64,000 bases of DNA from an uncultured Coriobacteriaceae bacterium (GCA_902791035.1 CADAUA010000001.1:372001-436000); one strand, 5' to 3'; numbered from the stretch's first letter, positions 33,126-41,679 are shown. Translations and numbers: made by a program. The notes: generated from the sequence alone by a model not told the origin.

Positions 33126-33704
33126 ATGCCCGCACCCGCCAAGCCCCAGCAGATCATGCTCGTATGCGGCCTGGGCAACCCCGGAGACGAGTACGAGCAC
33201 ACCCGCCACAACATCGGCTTTGCCACCGTGGACGTCATCGCCGCGCGCGAGGGCGTCCGCTACTGGAAGAGCGAGGGCGGTGCGGCAACGGCCACTATCG
33301 TGCGCGGCGGCAGGACGGTCCTTCTCGCCAAGCCCCAGGCCTACATGAATACCTCGGGCGGCCCGCTCAGCAAGGTCATGCGTGCCCACAAGCTGGCCCC
33401 CCAACAGGTCTTGGTGATCCACGACGAGGTGGACCTGCCCCAGGGCCAGGTGCGCGCCAAGTTCGGCGGCGGCCTCAACGGCCACAACGGCCTGCGCTCC
33501 ATCGCCGACAAGCTGGGCACGCGCGACTTCTGCCGCCTACGCTGCGGCATCGGCCGCCCACCCGGAAAGATGCAGGTGGCAGACTACGTGCTCCGCACCC
33601 TCAAGGGCAACTTCCTCCAGGACTTCGAGCTGGAGGCGCAAGACGCGGCCGACCTGGTGGAGGCCATTCTCGACAAGGGCATCGAGGGCTTCCTGGCAGA
33701 GTGA
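33126..33704 (+). CDS. pth: Peptidyl-tRNA hydrolase
   Basis: Recycles peptidyl-tRNA released from stalled ribosomes. The 192-residue protein has the family opening LVCGLGNPGDEYEHTRHNIGF with the catalytic His in TRHNIGF, then KPQAYMNTSG and HDEVDLPQG. AAAGGAGG precedes ATG 33126 closely. It is the one clear housekeeping gene in this accessory stretch. Confidence 0.96.
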   Translation: MPAPAKPQQIMLVCGLGNPGDEYEHTRHNIGFATVDVIAAREGVRYWKSEGGAATATIVRGGRTVLLAKPQAYMNTSGGPLSKVMRAHKLAPQQVLVIHDEVDLPQGQVRAKFGGGLNGHNGLRSIADKLGTRDFCRLRCGIGRPPGKMQVADYVLRTLKGNFLQDFELEAQDAADLVEAILDKGIEGFLAE

Positions 33705-33725
33705 CCGCGTATGGCTAAATCCGGA

Positions 33726-33731
33726 TATAAT
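33726..33731 (+). promoter_or_regulatory. -10 box of the toxin-antitoxin operon
   Basis: TATAAT, a perfect consensus, 36 bases before the antitoxin start in a short AT-rich gap after pth. Type II pairs are normally autorepressed here; no clear palindrome was identified. Confidence 0.55.
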
Positions 33732-33766
33732 TACGCCAAGATTTGACCATGACGAATCGAGGCACA

Positions 33767-34039
33767 ATGAACATCCGACCAGTCTCGGACCTCAAGAATC
33801 GCTATACGGACATCGAACGGCAGGTCATCGAGGACGGTCCCGTCATCCTGACCAAGAACGGCTACGGCTCGATGGTGGTGATGAGCCTTCCCCAGTACGA
33901 GCGACTCCGGGGCAGCATAGATGCCGCCCTCGACGCCGCCGACCGCCAAGCAGCGACGACCACTGTGCGCTACACGCACGAGCAGGTCTTCGACTCCATC
34001 CGGTCCGGACTGGGAGAGGACCATGCCCAAGCCCTATGA
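33767..34039 (+). CDS. Phd/YefM-type antitoxin
   Basis: 90-residue protein beginning MNIRPVSDLKNRYTDIERQV, the DNA-binding Phd/YefM fold (VILTKNGYGSMVVMSLPQYERL), with a C-terminal tail that would wrap the toxin. ATG 33767 was chosen over an upstream TTG because GAGG precedes it and it gives the standard family N-terminus. The end overlaps the toxin start by 17 bases. Confidence 0.88.
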   Translation: MNIRPVSDLKNRYTDIERQVIEDGPVILTKNGYGSMVVMSLPQYERLRGSIDAALDAADRQAATTTVRYTHEQVFDSIRSGLGEDHAQAL

Positions 34040-34337
34040 GCTTCGCTACCTGCCGCTCTTCTGGGACGACCTCAACGAGGCCGTGAGCTATATAGCGGAC
34101 CACCTCAAGAACCCCCAGGCGGCAGAGCGGCTCGTCGACAACGTCGAGGACGCAATTCTCCAGTACCAGAAGAACCCCCTCCTGGGACATGAATACCGTT
34201 CCACACGGGAGCACGCCGAGCAGTACCGCTGGTTCGCCGTCGACAACTACCTGATTTTCTACGTAGTCCTGGGTGATGTGATGGAGGTTCGCCGCCTCAT
34301 CTATGGCGCACGCGACCTCACCCGGCTCGTCCTCTGA
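34023..34337 (+). CDS. RelE/ParE-family toxin
   Basis: 104-residue toxin of the RelE/ParE superfamily (YELRYLPLFWDDLNEAVSYI at the N-terminus; HAEQYRWFAVDNYLIFYVV and VRRLIYGARD at the C-terminus). The residues needed to separate ribosome-dependent mRNA cleavage from gyrase inhibition cannot be assigned securely. GGAGAGG lies inside the antitoxin gene just before ATG 34023, so the two are coupled. A family C palindrome begins five bases after the stop. Confidence 0.87.
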   Translation: MPKPYELRYLPLFWDDLNEAVSYIADHLKNPQAAERLVDNVEDAILQYQKNPLLGHEYRSTREHAEQYRWFAVDNYLIFYVVLGDVMEVRRLIYGARDLTRLVL

Positions 34338-34341
34338 GGGA

Positions 34342-34406
34342 GTGGGCACCAGGGGGTACTCCCTTTCTGCCCGGTGGGCACCAGGGGAGCACCCCCTGGT
34401 GCCCAC
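34342..34406. repeat. Nested palindrome, GGGGGTACTCCC core (family C, copy 4)
   Basis: Outer arms start GTGGGCACCAGGGGGT at 34342 and end at 34406, pairing over about 21 bp with one mismatch. It lies five bases beyond the toxin stop codon. The following 185 bases contain TATCAT at 34486, a possible -10 box of the next operon. Confidence 0.8.
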
Positions 34407-34591
34407 CGGCCCGTCCGGGCCTCCTTGCCCAACAAAACTGCTGTCACGCCCATCCACGCACGTCACGCCCACGAACCTGAAGTATCATAGGAGTGCTGTG
34501 CGTCCATGCGCTCGGGCGGCGACGCCAGGGTTCGCCACCCCACCTTCTCACGCGTGGACGCCACCAGTCAGACAGGAGAGGAGTCCGCTTA

Positions 34592-35434
34592 ATGTACAAG
34601 ATCCTCGAAAAGACGCAGTTCTCGGAGAAGGTGTTCAAGTTCCGCATCGAGGCACCGGAGATGGCCAAGCACGCACACGCCGGCCAGTTCCTCATGGTGC
34701 GCGCGAACGAGACGGGCGAGCGCGTTCCGTTCACCTTCGCGGACTGGAACCCCGAGGAGGGTTGGGTCGAGTTCATCTTCATGAAGATCGGCAAGACCAC
34801 CACCATGCTCTCCACCTATGAGGTCGGGGACTCGATCCTCGACGTCACCGGCCCGCTGGGCCAGCCGTCCGAGCTGGGCGACGGTACCTGGGCGGTCATC
34901 GGCGGCGGCGTGGGCCTGGCCATCGCCTACCCCATCGCCCGCCAGCTGCACAACTCCGGCAAGGAGGTGCACGCCATCATGGGCGCGCGCACCAAGGACC
35001 TGCTCCTGCTCGAGGACCAGTTCCGCGCCCTCCTGCCCGAGGACCACATCCACATCACCACCGACGACGGCTCCTACTGCGAGAAGGGCGTCGTCACCGC
35101 GCCGCTGGAGCGCCTGCTCCAGGCCGGCACCGTGGACCACATCTTCACCGTCGGCCCCGTGCCCATGATGAAGTTCTCCGCCCTCACCGCGGCCAAGTAC
35201 GACACGCCCATCATCGCCTCCCTCAACCCCATCATGGTTGACGGTACCGGCATGTGCGGCTGCTGCCGCGTGGAGGTCGGCGGCGAGACCAAGTTCGCTT
35301 GCGTCGACGGCCCCGACTTCGACGCCACCAAGGTCAACTGGAACGACCTGCGCGCGCGTCAGGCTGCATACCGTACCGAGGAGGGCCAGGCCCTCAAGGC
35401 CTATGAGGAGGCGAACTGCGCATGCCAGAGGTAA
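34592..35434 (+). CDS. NfnA-like FAD/NAD- and [2Fe-2S]-binding oxidoreductase subunit
   Basis: 280-residue flavoprotein of the ferredoxin-NADP+ reductase/dihydroorotate dehydrogenase electron-transfer type. It has a FAD-binding barrel (RVPFTFADW), an NAD fold (VIGGGVGLAIAYPIA) and a C-terminal [2Fe-2S] site with Cys in GMCGCCRVEVGG and FACVDG. Together with the next gene it matches NfnAB/SudAB, which couple NADH, NADPH and ferredoxin; which reaction runs here is not certain. AGGAGAGGAG precedes ATG 34592. Its end overlaps the next gene. Confidence 0.88.
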   Translation: MYKILEKTQFSEKVFKFRIEAPEMAKHAHAGQFLMVRANETGERVPFTFADWNPEEGWVEFIFMKIGKTTTMLSTYEVGDSILDVTGPLGQPSELGDGTWAVIGGGVGLAIAYPIARQLHNSGKEVHAIMGARTKDLLLLEDQFRALLPEDHIHITTDDGSYCEKGVVTAPLERLLQAGTVDHIFTVGPVPMMKFSALTAAKYDTPIIASLNPIMVDGTGMCGCCRVEVGGETKFACVDGPDFDATKVNWNDLRARQAAYRTEEGQALKAYEEANCACQR

Positions 35435-36761
35435 AGAGCGTGCCAAGGACTTCCGTCCCGTAGACAAGGGCTTCACCGAGGAGATGGCCCACGCCGAGGC
35501 TGCGCGCTGCATGCGCTGCAAGAAGCCCCTGTGCGTCGAGGGCTGCCCCGTGAACATCAACATCCCGGGCTTCATCGAGAAGATCTACGAGGGCAAGTAC
35601 GGCGAGGGCCTGGACATCATCCACGAGCAGTCCATGCTGCCCGCCATCTGCGGCCGTGTGTGCCCGCAGGAGAACCAGTGCGAGGGCAAGTGCATCCGCG
35701 GCAAGAAGGGCGAGCCAGTCGCGATCGGCCAGCTCGAGCGCTTCCTGGGCGACATGCCCGAGGTTGCCTCCGAGCCCAAGATGGCCCCCAAGAACGGCAA
35801 GAAGGTCGCCGTCATCGGCGCCGGCCCGTCCGGCATCACCTGCGCCGGCGAGCTTGCCCGCAACGGCTTTGACGTGACCGTCTTCGAGGCCTTCTTCACC
35901 GGCGGCGGCGTGCTCGTGTACGGCATCCCCGAGTTCCGTCTGCCCAAGGCGGTCGTCAAGCGCGAGATCGACGGCCTGGAGAAGCTCGGCGTCAAGTTCG
36001 AGTACAACTCCGTGGTCGGCCGCATCACCGACGCCGAGGAGCTCTTCGCCAAGGGCTTCGACGCGCTCTACATCGCGACCGGCGCGGGACTCCCCAAGTT
36101 CCTCAACGTCCCCGGCGAGAACCTGCCCAACGTCTTCTTCGCCAACGAGTACCTCACCCGCGTGAACCTGATGAAGGCCAACAAGTTCCCCGAGTTCGAC
36201 ACCCCCACCAAGCGCGCCAAGAACGTCGTCGTCTTCGGCGGCGGCAACGTGGCCATGGACTCCGTCCGCACCGCCCTGCGCCTGGGCGCCGAGACGGTCA
36301 CCCTGTGCTACCGCCGTACCGAGGCCGAGATGCCCGCCCGTCGCGCCGAGGTCGAGCACGCCAAGGCCGAGGGCGTCATCATCCACGAGCTGGCCAGCCC
36401 GGTCGAGTTCGTGGCCGGCGAGGACGGCTCCGTGTGCGCCGTCAAGGTCCAGAACATGGAGCTGGGCGAGCCCGACGCCTCCGGACGCCGTCGCCCCGTG
36501 CCCATCGAGGGCTCCATCGACGAGCTCCCCTGCGACCTGGGCGTCTCCGCCATCGGCACCAACGCCAACCCGATCGCCAAGCTCATCGGTCCCGAGAAGC
36601 TCAACAAGTGGGGCTACATCGAGGCCGACGAGAACGGCCAGACCAGCGATCCGCGCATCTGGGCCGGCGGCGACATCGTCACCGGCGCTGCCACGGTCAT
36701 CCTGGCCATGGGCGCCGGCAAGAAGGCCGCGGCGGACATGACCGCCAAGCTGCTCGCCTAG
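35403..36761 (+). CDS. NfnB/GltA-like NADPH-binding flavoprotein (glutamate synthase small-subunit family)
   Basis: About 450 residues with N-terminal [4Fe-4S] cysteines (RCMRCKKPLCVEGCP and CGRVCPQENQCEGKC), a FAD motif (VAVIGAGPSG) and an NAD(P) motif (VVVFGGGNVAMDS). Partner of NfnA. The start is odd: the only in-frame upstream ATG (35403) has a weak ribosome site, whereas a strong AGGAGG (35405-35410) points to ATG 35422, which gives MPEVK and then a stop 13 codons on. Adding one base after GTAAA would join MPEVK to ERAKDFRPVDKGF, the expected N-terminus. A one-base indel or sequence error is likely. Confidence 0.9.
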   Translation: MRRRTAHARGKERAKDFRPVDKGFTEEMAHAEAARCMRCKKPLCVEGCPVNINIPGFIEKIYEGKYGEGLDIIHEQSMLPAICGRVCPQENQCEGKCIRGKKGEPVAIGQLERFLGDMPEVASEPKMAPKNGKKVAVIGAGPSGITCAGELARNGFDVTVFEAFFTGGGVLVYGIPEFRLPKAVVKREIDGLEKLGVKFEYNSVVGRITDAEELFAKGFDALYIATGAGLPKFLNVPGENLPNVFFANEYLTRVNLMKANKFPEFDTPTKRAKNVVVFGGGNVAMDSVRTALRLGAETVTLCYRRTEAEMPARRAEVEHAKAEGVIIHELASPVEFVAGEDGSVCAVKVQNMELGEPDASGRRRPVPIEGSIDELPCDLGVSAIGTNANPIAKLIGPEKLNKWGYIEADENGQTSDPRIWAGGDIVTGAATVILAMGAGKKAAADMTAKLLA

Positions 36762-36793
36762 CAGCGCACAGCGACAAGCGCTTGTTGCCACGA

Positions 36794-36827
36794 GGGGCCG
36801 GTTGCCACGCAGGCAGCCGGCCCCTTT
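36794..36827 (+). terminator. Terminator hairpin after nfnB-like gene
   Basis: GGGGCCGGTTGCC pairs with GGCAGCCGGCCCC (one G-T pair), followed by TTTGCTGT. A family C cluster follows immediately. Confidence 0.75.
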
Positions 36828-36834
36828 GCTGTGT

Positions 36835-36946
36835 GGGCACCAAGGGGGCCAAACACAGGGGGTACTCCCCTGTGTTTCTGCCCGTTAAACACAGGGGGTA
36901 CTCCCCTGTGTTTAGTGTTTACAGGGGGCACTCCCCTGTTGCCCGG
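36835..36946. repeat. Triple palindrome cluster (family C, copy 5)
   Basis: Two identical palindromes beginning AAACACAGGGGGTACTCCCC sit at 36851-36877 and 36887-36913 (36-bp period), followed by a shorter ACAGGGGGCACTCCCCTGT at 36921-36939, and flanked by GGGCAC and TGCCC. It combines both flank types of the family. It ends two bases before the GntR stop codon, between converging genes. Confidence 0.85.
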
Positions 36947-36948
36947 TG

Positions 36949-37671
36949 CTAGTTGGTCGAGATCGAGTAGAACTTGTACCCCCGCACGTGACGCGAAACC
37001 GAGTACTCGAACGACCGCCCATCGTCCAGGAAGACCACCTGCTGCACCTGCAGGGCCGGACTGCCCGGCTCCACCTGCAGCCACCCGGCCTCCTCCGGAC
37101 TCACCAGCACAGCCTCTATGGTGCGGTGGGCACTGGCCACCTTGAGGCCCAGCTCGCCCTGGATGTAGCCGTAGATGCTGGTCTCCACGTTGCGCTCGCG
37201 CAGACCGGGTATTACGGAGAGCGGCATGTAGGTGTACTCCACCACGCGCGGCACCCCGTCGAGCAGGCGGACGCGCGTGATATGGTAGGCGAACTCATCT
37301 GGCTCCATGCCCAGCTCCTCCGCCACGTTCTCAGGCGGGTGTACCACGGAGAAGTCGCGCACATCGCTCCCTACCTCATGCCCCTCCGCCACGTGCTCGT
37401 TGGTGAAACCGCTCAGCTGCGAGGACACGTTCCAGCCATGGGGGGTCACGTCGCCCTCTGGCAGCGTCCCCTTCACATAGGTGCCCGACCCGCGTCGGCG
37501 GGCGATAAGCCCGTGGACCTCAAGCTCGTCCATGGCCTTCTTGATAGTGATCTTGCTCACGTCGTACTGGGCGCAAAGCTCGTCGATGGTGGGGAGCCGG
37601 TCGTTGGGCTTGTACTCCCCCGAGCGGATTCTCTGGATGATGTCCTCTGCCACGCCTTGGTACTTGAGCAT
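36949..37671 (-). CDS. GntR-family (UTRA) regulator of the beta-glucoside operon
   Basis: 240-residue repressor. The winged helix-turn-helix (PTIDELCAQYDVSKITIKKAM, split here as PTIDELCAQY and DVSKITIKKAM) is followed by a UTRA sensor domain (TRVRLLDGVPRVVEYTYMPL). ATG 37671 follows GGGGAGG; an upstream start is less likely. It is divergent from the GH1-PTS operon, and palindromes of AATACA/TGTATT type lie in the shared promoter region, so local control by a phosphorylated beta-glucoside is the natural reading. Confidence 0.87.
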   Translation of the reverse strand: MLKYQGVAEDIIQRIRSGEYKPNDRLPTIDELCAQYDVSKITIKKAMDELEVHGLIARRRGSGTYVKGTLPEGDVTPHGWNVSSQLSGFTNEHVAEGHEVGSDVRDFSVVHPPENVAEELGMEPDEFAYHITRVRLLDGVPRVVEYTYMPLSVIPGLRERNVETSIYGYIQGELGLKVASAHRTIEAVLVSPEEAGWLQVEPGSPALQVQQVVFLDDGRSFEYSVSRHVRGYKFYSISTN

Positions 37672-37743
37672 TTCTGCCTCCCCACGTATGTCCTTCTCTC
37701 CCATTATCTACCGTTCCCCAGTAGATTTTGACCGTTTGCGGCA

Positions 37744-37828
37744 AATACAAAATCCTTCTTGTATTCAAAATACACCTGTGTATTCTTGCTATTAGACATT
37801 CTTACTGCTGCTACAGGACATGTCTAAT
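37744..37828. promoter_or_regulatory. Operator cluster between GntR gene and bglA
   Basis: AATACAC-CT-GTGTATT (37769-37784) is a 7-bp-arm palindrome of the kind bound by HutC/GntR proteins; AATACAA...TTGTATT (37744-37765) is a spaced version. A separate inverted repeat, ATTAGACAT (37791-37799) and ATGTCTAAT (37820-37828), lies 35 bases before bglA and may bind another factor. Confidence 0.6.
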
Positions 37829-37862
37829 TGAAGTCAGCAAATCTCATGAAAGGAGAGCCGCG

Positions 37863-39266
37863 ATGAGCAACCGCACGCTCCCAAAGGACTTCTTCTTTGG
37901 CGCCGCGATGTCTGGCCCACAGACCGAGGGGGCCTACCAGGCCACGGGCAAGCTCCCCAACCTCTGGGACCTGGCATCAGACCTGGACATCACCAAGTTC
38001 CACAACCGCGTGGGCTCCTATGCCGGCAACGACTTCACCCACCGCCGCGACGAGGACATCGCCATCTTCAGGGACCTGGGCCTGACCTCGGTGCGCACGT
38101 CCTTCCAGTGGAGCCGCCTGATGGATGCCGATGGCCGGCTCAACCCCGAAGGCGCCCGCTACTACCACGAGCTCCTGGCCGCCTTCCGCGCGGCGGGGAT
38201 CGACCTCTTCGTCAACCTCTACCACTTTGACATGCCGGCCTACCTCTTCCGCCGCGGCGGCTGGGAGAACCGCGAGGTCGTGGAGGCCTATGCCAACTTC
38301 GCGCGTACCGCCTTTGCGGAGTTCGGCCAGGAGGTCACCCACTGGTTCACCTTCAACGAGCCCATCGTGGAGCCCCAGCAGCGCTACACCAACGCCGTCT
38401 GGTACCCCTACCATGCGGACTTCGCCCAAGCCCGGCGCGTGCAGTACGGCATCACGCTGGCCCATGGTCTGGCCACCCAGGCCTTCCGCCAGCTGCAGGC
38501 GGCAGGCACCGTACGCTCGGACGCCCGGATCGGCCTCATCAACTGCTTTACCCCGCCCTACACGCGCGAGGACCCAAGCGAGGCGGACCTAGAGGCCGTG
38601 CGCGTGGTGGACGGCATCGACAACCGCTGGTGGCTGGATCTGGTGACCAAGGGCGAGCTGCCCGCCGACATCCTGGCGGACCTCGAGCACGGCGGCTACG
38701 ACCTGGGCGTCCGTCCCGGGGACGCGCAGATAATCGCCCAGGGTCCCGTAGACTGGCTGGGCTTCAACTACTACCACCCCGCCCGCGTCCAGGCCCCGTC
38801 GCGCACCACCGACGAGCATGGCAACCCGGTCTTTGCCGAGGAGTACGTCTGGCCGGGTGCCGTCATGAACGAGTCGCGCGGCTGGGAGATCTACCCCAAG
38901 GGCATCTACGACTTCGCCATGACCATGCACGACGACTACCCAGACCTCGAGTGGTTCGTCTCCGAGAACGGCATCGGCATCGAGGGCGAGGCCGCGGGCA
39001 AGGTCGACGGCGTAATCCAGGACGACTACCGCATCGACTTCGTGCGCGACCACCTCAACTGGGTCTCCAAGGCAATCGAGGACGGCGCAAGGTGCCGCGG
39101 TTACCACTACTGGGCCGTCATCGACAACTGGTCCTGGAACAACGCCTTCAAGAACCGCTACGGCTTCGTGGAGGTGGACCTGGAGCACGACTACGCACGC
39201 CACTACAAGAAGTCCGCGGACTGGCTGCGCCGCGTGACCACCACCCACGAGATCTTCCAGTCCTAG
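37863..39266 (+). CDS. 6-phospho-beta-glucosidase (GH1)
   Basis: Cytoplasmic hydrolase splitting phosphorylated beta-glucosides imported by the PTS. The 467-residue protein has the GH1 acid/base Glu166 (FTFNEPIVEP) and nucleophile Glu368 (VSENGIG). The C-terminal block WSWNNAFKNRYGF contains the Ser and Tyr typical of phosphate-binding 6-phosphoglycosidases rather than the Glu of plain beta-glucosidases, though the Lys is displaced by one position. AAAGGAGAG precedes ATG 37863. First gene of the operon with EIIC, EIIB and EIIA. Confidence 0.9.
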   Translation: MSNRTLPKDFFFGAAMSGPQTEGAYQATGKLPNLWDLASDLDITKFHNRVGSYAGNDFTHRRDEDIAIFRDLGLTSVRTSFQWSRLMDADGRLNPEGARYYHELLAAFRAAGIDLFVNLYHFDMPAYLFRRGGWENREVVEAYANFARTAFAEFGQEVTHWFTFNEPIVEPQQRYTNAVWYPYHADFAQARRVQYGITLAHGLATQAFRQLQAAGTVRSDARIGLINCFTPPYTREDPSEADLEAVRVVDGIDNRWWLDLVTKGELPADILADLEHGGYDLGVRPGDAQIIAQGPVDWLGFNYYHPARVQAPSRTTDEHGNPVFAEEYVWPGAVMNESRGWEIYPKGIYDFAMTMHDDYPDLEWFVSENGIGIEGEAAGKVDGVIQDDYRIDFVRDHLNWVSKAIEDGARCRGYHYWAVIDNWSWNNAFKNRYGFVEVDLEHDYARHYKKSADWLRRVTTTHEIFQS

Positions 39267-39352
39267 CACACGGCATTTCTCACTTGGCACATCGGAAGGC
39301 AGGGGCCTTCCGGCAAGATAATGGAGCGCAGCAGCTCCGGGAGGGAAACAAG

Positions 39353-40783
39353 ATGGCAGAAGAGCAAGCAGGCTTCCTCGACAAGTTCTCGGAATTCTCG
39401 GCAAAGGTGGGTAACCAGATCCATCTGCGGTCGCTCCGCGACGCCTTTGCCACAGTCATGCCCATCTACATCATGGCCGGTCTCGCGGTCCTCATCAACA
39501 ACGTCGTCTTCCCGCTCTTCTGGCCGAAGGGCTCGACGGAGCTTGCTAACGTCCAGGCCTGGGGCGCCGCCATCACCCAGGGCACCCTCTCGGTCGCGGC
39601 AATCCTCCTGGCTGGCGTCATCGGCTACTGCTTTGCCAAGAACAAGCGCTTTGACAATCCCCTGGCCTGCGTGATCGTGGGTATCTCCAACATGATCATC
39701 ATGATGCCTCAGGCTGTGGTGGGCACCGTGGGCAACCTCCTCTATGCCACCAACGCCGGCGACAAGACCGCAGAGACCCTGAGCTATGCCCTGACCGACG
39801 CCGCCGGCAAGCTCAACCTGCCCGAGGGCTACGCCATCTCCGGTGCTGACGTCACCGGCGTCCTGTCCTTCTCCAACACCGGCACCAACGGCCTCTTTGG
39901 CGCCATCATCATCGGCCTTCTTGCCACCACCCTCTTCATCAAGGTCTCCCAGAACGACAAGCTCAAGGTCAACCTGGGCGAGGGCGTGCCGCCCGCGGTC
40001 GCAGACTCCTTCAACGTCATGATCCCCATGCTCATCACCATGTCCGTCTTCGGTCTTGTGGCCGCCATCCTCAAGGGCGTCTGGTCCACCGACCTCATGA
40101 CCCTCATCGCGCTCGGCGTGGCAGCTCCTCTCAAGGGCGTCATGAACGCCGGTCCCTGGGCCGTCATCATCATCTACACCTTCGCCAACCTGCTCTTCTG
40201 CCTGGGCATCCACCAGTCCACCATCTCCGGCGTGCTCGCCGAGCCCATCCTGACCGTCCTCATCACCGAGAACATGGCCTTCTTCGCGGCCGGCCAGCCC
40301 ATTCCCGCCGACCACTACATGAACATGCAGATCATCAACACCTTTGCCCTGATCGGTGGCTCCGGCTGCACTCTCATGCTCATGCTCGACACCTTCTTCT
40401 TCTCAAAGAGCGAGACCTCCCGCGAGGTTGCAAAGCTGGCCATCCTCCCCTCGATCTTCAACATCAACGAGCCCGTCATCTACGGCTACCCCATCGTGTA
40501 CAACCTGCCCCTCATCGTCCCCTTCGTGCTCGTTCCCGACCTCTTCATCGGCCTCACCTACGCCCTCACCTGCGCCGGCATCCTGGCCCCCTGCGTCGTC
40601 ATGGTGCCTTGGACCACGCCCGTGATTCTCTCAGGCTTCCTGGCCGTGGGTGGCGGCATGAACGGTGTGGTGGCAGCCATCTGGCAGATCATCGAAATCG
40701 CGGCGGGCATGGCCATCTACCTGCCCTTCATGAAGGTCTCCGAGCGCGCCGCCGCCAAGGCGCTCGAGATGGCCGAGGACTAG
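39353..40783 (+). CDS. PTS lactose/cellobiose-family EIIC permease
   Basis: Membrane channel subunit of a Lac-family PTS, 476 residues with about ten helices. It has the conserved LLFCLGIHQSTISGVLAEPI, GGSGCTLMLML and INEPVIYGYPIV segments of CelB/LicC permeases. GGGAGGG precedes ATG 39353. The 86-base leader contains CGGAAGGC/GCCTTCCG, a hairpin that could adjust expression relative to bglA. EIIB and EIIA are separate genes downstream. Confidence 0.93.
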   Translation: MAEEQAGFLDKFSEFSAKVGNQIHLRSLRDAFATVMPIYIMAGLAVLINNVVFPLFWPKGSTELANVQAWGAAITQGTLSVAAILLAGVIGYCFAKNKRFDNPLACVIVGISNMIIMMPQAVVGTVGNLLYATNAGDKTAETLSYALTDAAGKLNLPEGYAISGADVTGVLSFSNTGTNGLFGAIIIGLLATTLFIKVSQNDKLKVNLGEGVPPAVADSFNVMIPMLITMSVFGLVAAILKGVWSTDLMTLIALGVAAPLKGVMNAGPWAVIIIYTFANLLFCLGIHQSTISGVLAEPILTVLITENMAFFAAGQPIPADHYMNMQIINTFALIGGSGCTLMLMLDTFFFSKSETSREVAKLAILPSIFNINEPVIYGYPIVYNLPLIVPFVLVPDLFIGLTYALTCAGILAPCVVMVPWTTPVILSGFLAVGGGMNGVVAAIWQIIEIAAGMAIYLPFMKVSERAAAKALEMAED

Positions 40784-40795
40784 CACACGACAAGA

Positions 40796-40853
40796 CGTGA
40801 CAAGGGGTCAGACCCCACGCCATGACGTGACAAGGGGTCAGACCCCACGTCAC
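40796..40853. repeat. Two copies of GTGACAAGGGGTCAGACCCC
   Basis: Copies at 40796-40819 and 40824-40853 in direct order; the second ends ACGTCAC, making GACGTGAC.../...GTCAC ends. They fill the 143-base gap between EIIC and EIIB genes with no other feature apart from the EIIB ribosome site. Confidence 0.75.
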
Positions 40854-40926
40854 AAGACCCAACGTCACAGGCACCACAATAGGAAGAACGGCCGCAACCC
40901 GCGACCCCACACAGAAGGGAACCACC

Positions 40927-41232
40927 ATGAAGATCCTGCTCGCCTGCAATGCCGGCATGTCCACCAGCCTGCTCGTCCAGAAGATGAAGAAGGAGGCCGC
41001 CTCCCGCGGGCTCGACGCCACGATCGAGGCTGGCCCGCTCGCCAAGGAGCTCGACAAGGTCCAGGATGCCGACGTCCTTCTCCTTGGCCCCCAGATCAGC
41101 TACGCCAAGCAGGATGCGCTCGACGCAGCCGCCGGCAAGACCCCCGTGGTCGTGATTCCCATGGCCGCCTACGGCCGCATGGACGCCAAGAAGGTCATCG
41201 ACATGGCGCTCGACGCCATCAAGGAGGCCTAG
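40927..41232 (+). CDS. PTS lactose/cellobiose-family EIIB
   Basis: 101-residue phosphotransfer protein. The phosphocysteine is Cys7 in ACNAGMSTSLLVQKMK, the standard LicB/CelA site. It accepts phosphate from EIIA and passes it to the incoming beta-glucoside. EIIA starts four bases downstream of its stop. Confidence 0.95.
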   Translation: MKILLACNAGMSTSLLVQKMKKEAASRGLDATIEAGPLAKELDKVQDADVLLLGPQISYAKQDALDAAAGKTPVVVIPMAAYGRMDAKKVIDMALDAIKEA

Positions 41233-41236
41233 AGCC

Positions 41237-41599
41237 ATGGCAGACGAGACTCAGGTCGCAGAGGACACCCCGGTGGAGCCGGACATGGAGGAGGTCTGCT
41301 TCCAGATCATCTCCACCGTGGGCTGCGCCAAGTCCAACTACATCGAGGCCATCGCCAAGGCAAAGACGGGAGCGCTCGACGAGGCCAAGAAGCTCGTGGC
41401 GGAGGGCAACGAGGTCTACCTGCAGGGTCACGAGGTCCACATGGGACTCCTGCAGGAGGATGCCGAGAAGATGGGCTCCACCAAGGTACCCCTGCTCCTG
41501 GTGCACGCCGAGGACCAGCTCATGCAGGCTGAGACCTTCCGTGTGTTCGCCGAGGACATGATCGACGTCTACGAGAAGCTCGCCGCGCTCCAGAAGTAG
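41237..41599 (+). CDS. PTS lactose/cellobiose-family EIIA
   Basis: 120-residue, all-helical phosphocarrier that forms trimers in this family. The active-site His is His90 in LLLVHAEDQLM. The first ~18 acidic residues extend beyond the usual start. Last gene before the terminator at 41638; ROK kinase follows after a palindrome and may be transcribed separately or by read-through. Confidence 0.94.
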   Translation: MADETQVAEDTPVEPDMEEVCFQIISTVGCAKSNYIEAIAKAKTGALDEAKKLVAEGNEVYLQGHEVHMGLLQEDAEKMGSTKVPLLLVHAEDQLMQAETFRVFAEDMIDVYEKLAALQK

Positions 41600-41637
41600 A
41601 GAAGACGCAAGGCAACAAGGAATAGCTCGCACCATAC

Positions 41638-41672
41638 GGGGCCGGGTGCCGGACGGTACCTGGCCCCCTTTC
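41638..41672 (+). terminator. Terminator hairpin after the beta-glucoside PTS genes
   Basis: GGGGCCGGGT pairs with ACCTGGCCCC (one G-T pair) across a short loop, then CTTTCC. It ends eight bases before a family C palindrome. Confidence 0.6.
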
Positions 41673-41679
41673 CATGAAC

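Noticed and set aside
35422-35463. Programmed frameshift site
   Set aside because: No classic slippery heptamer or downstream structure is evident around GTAAAG; an indel or upstream start explains it more simply.
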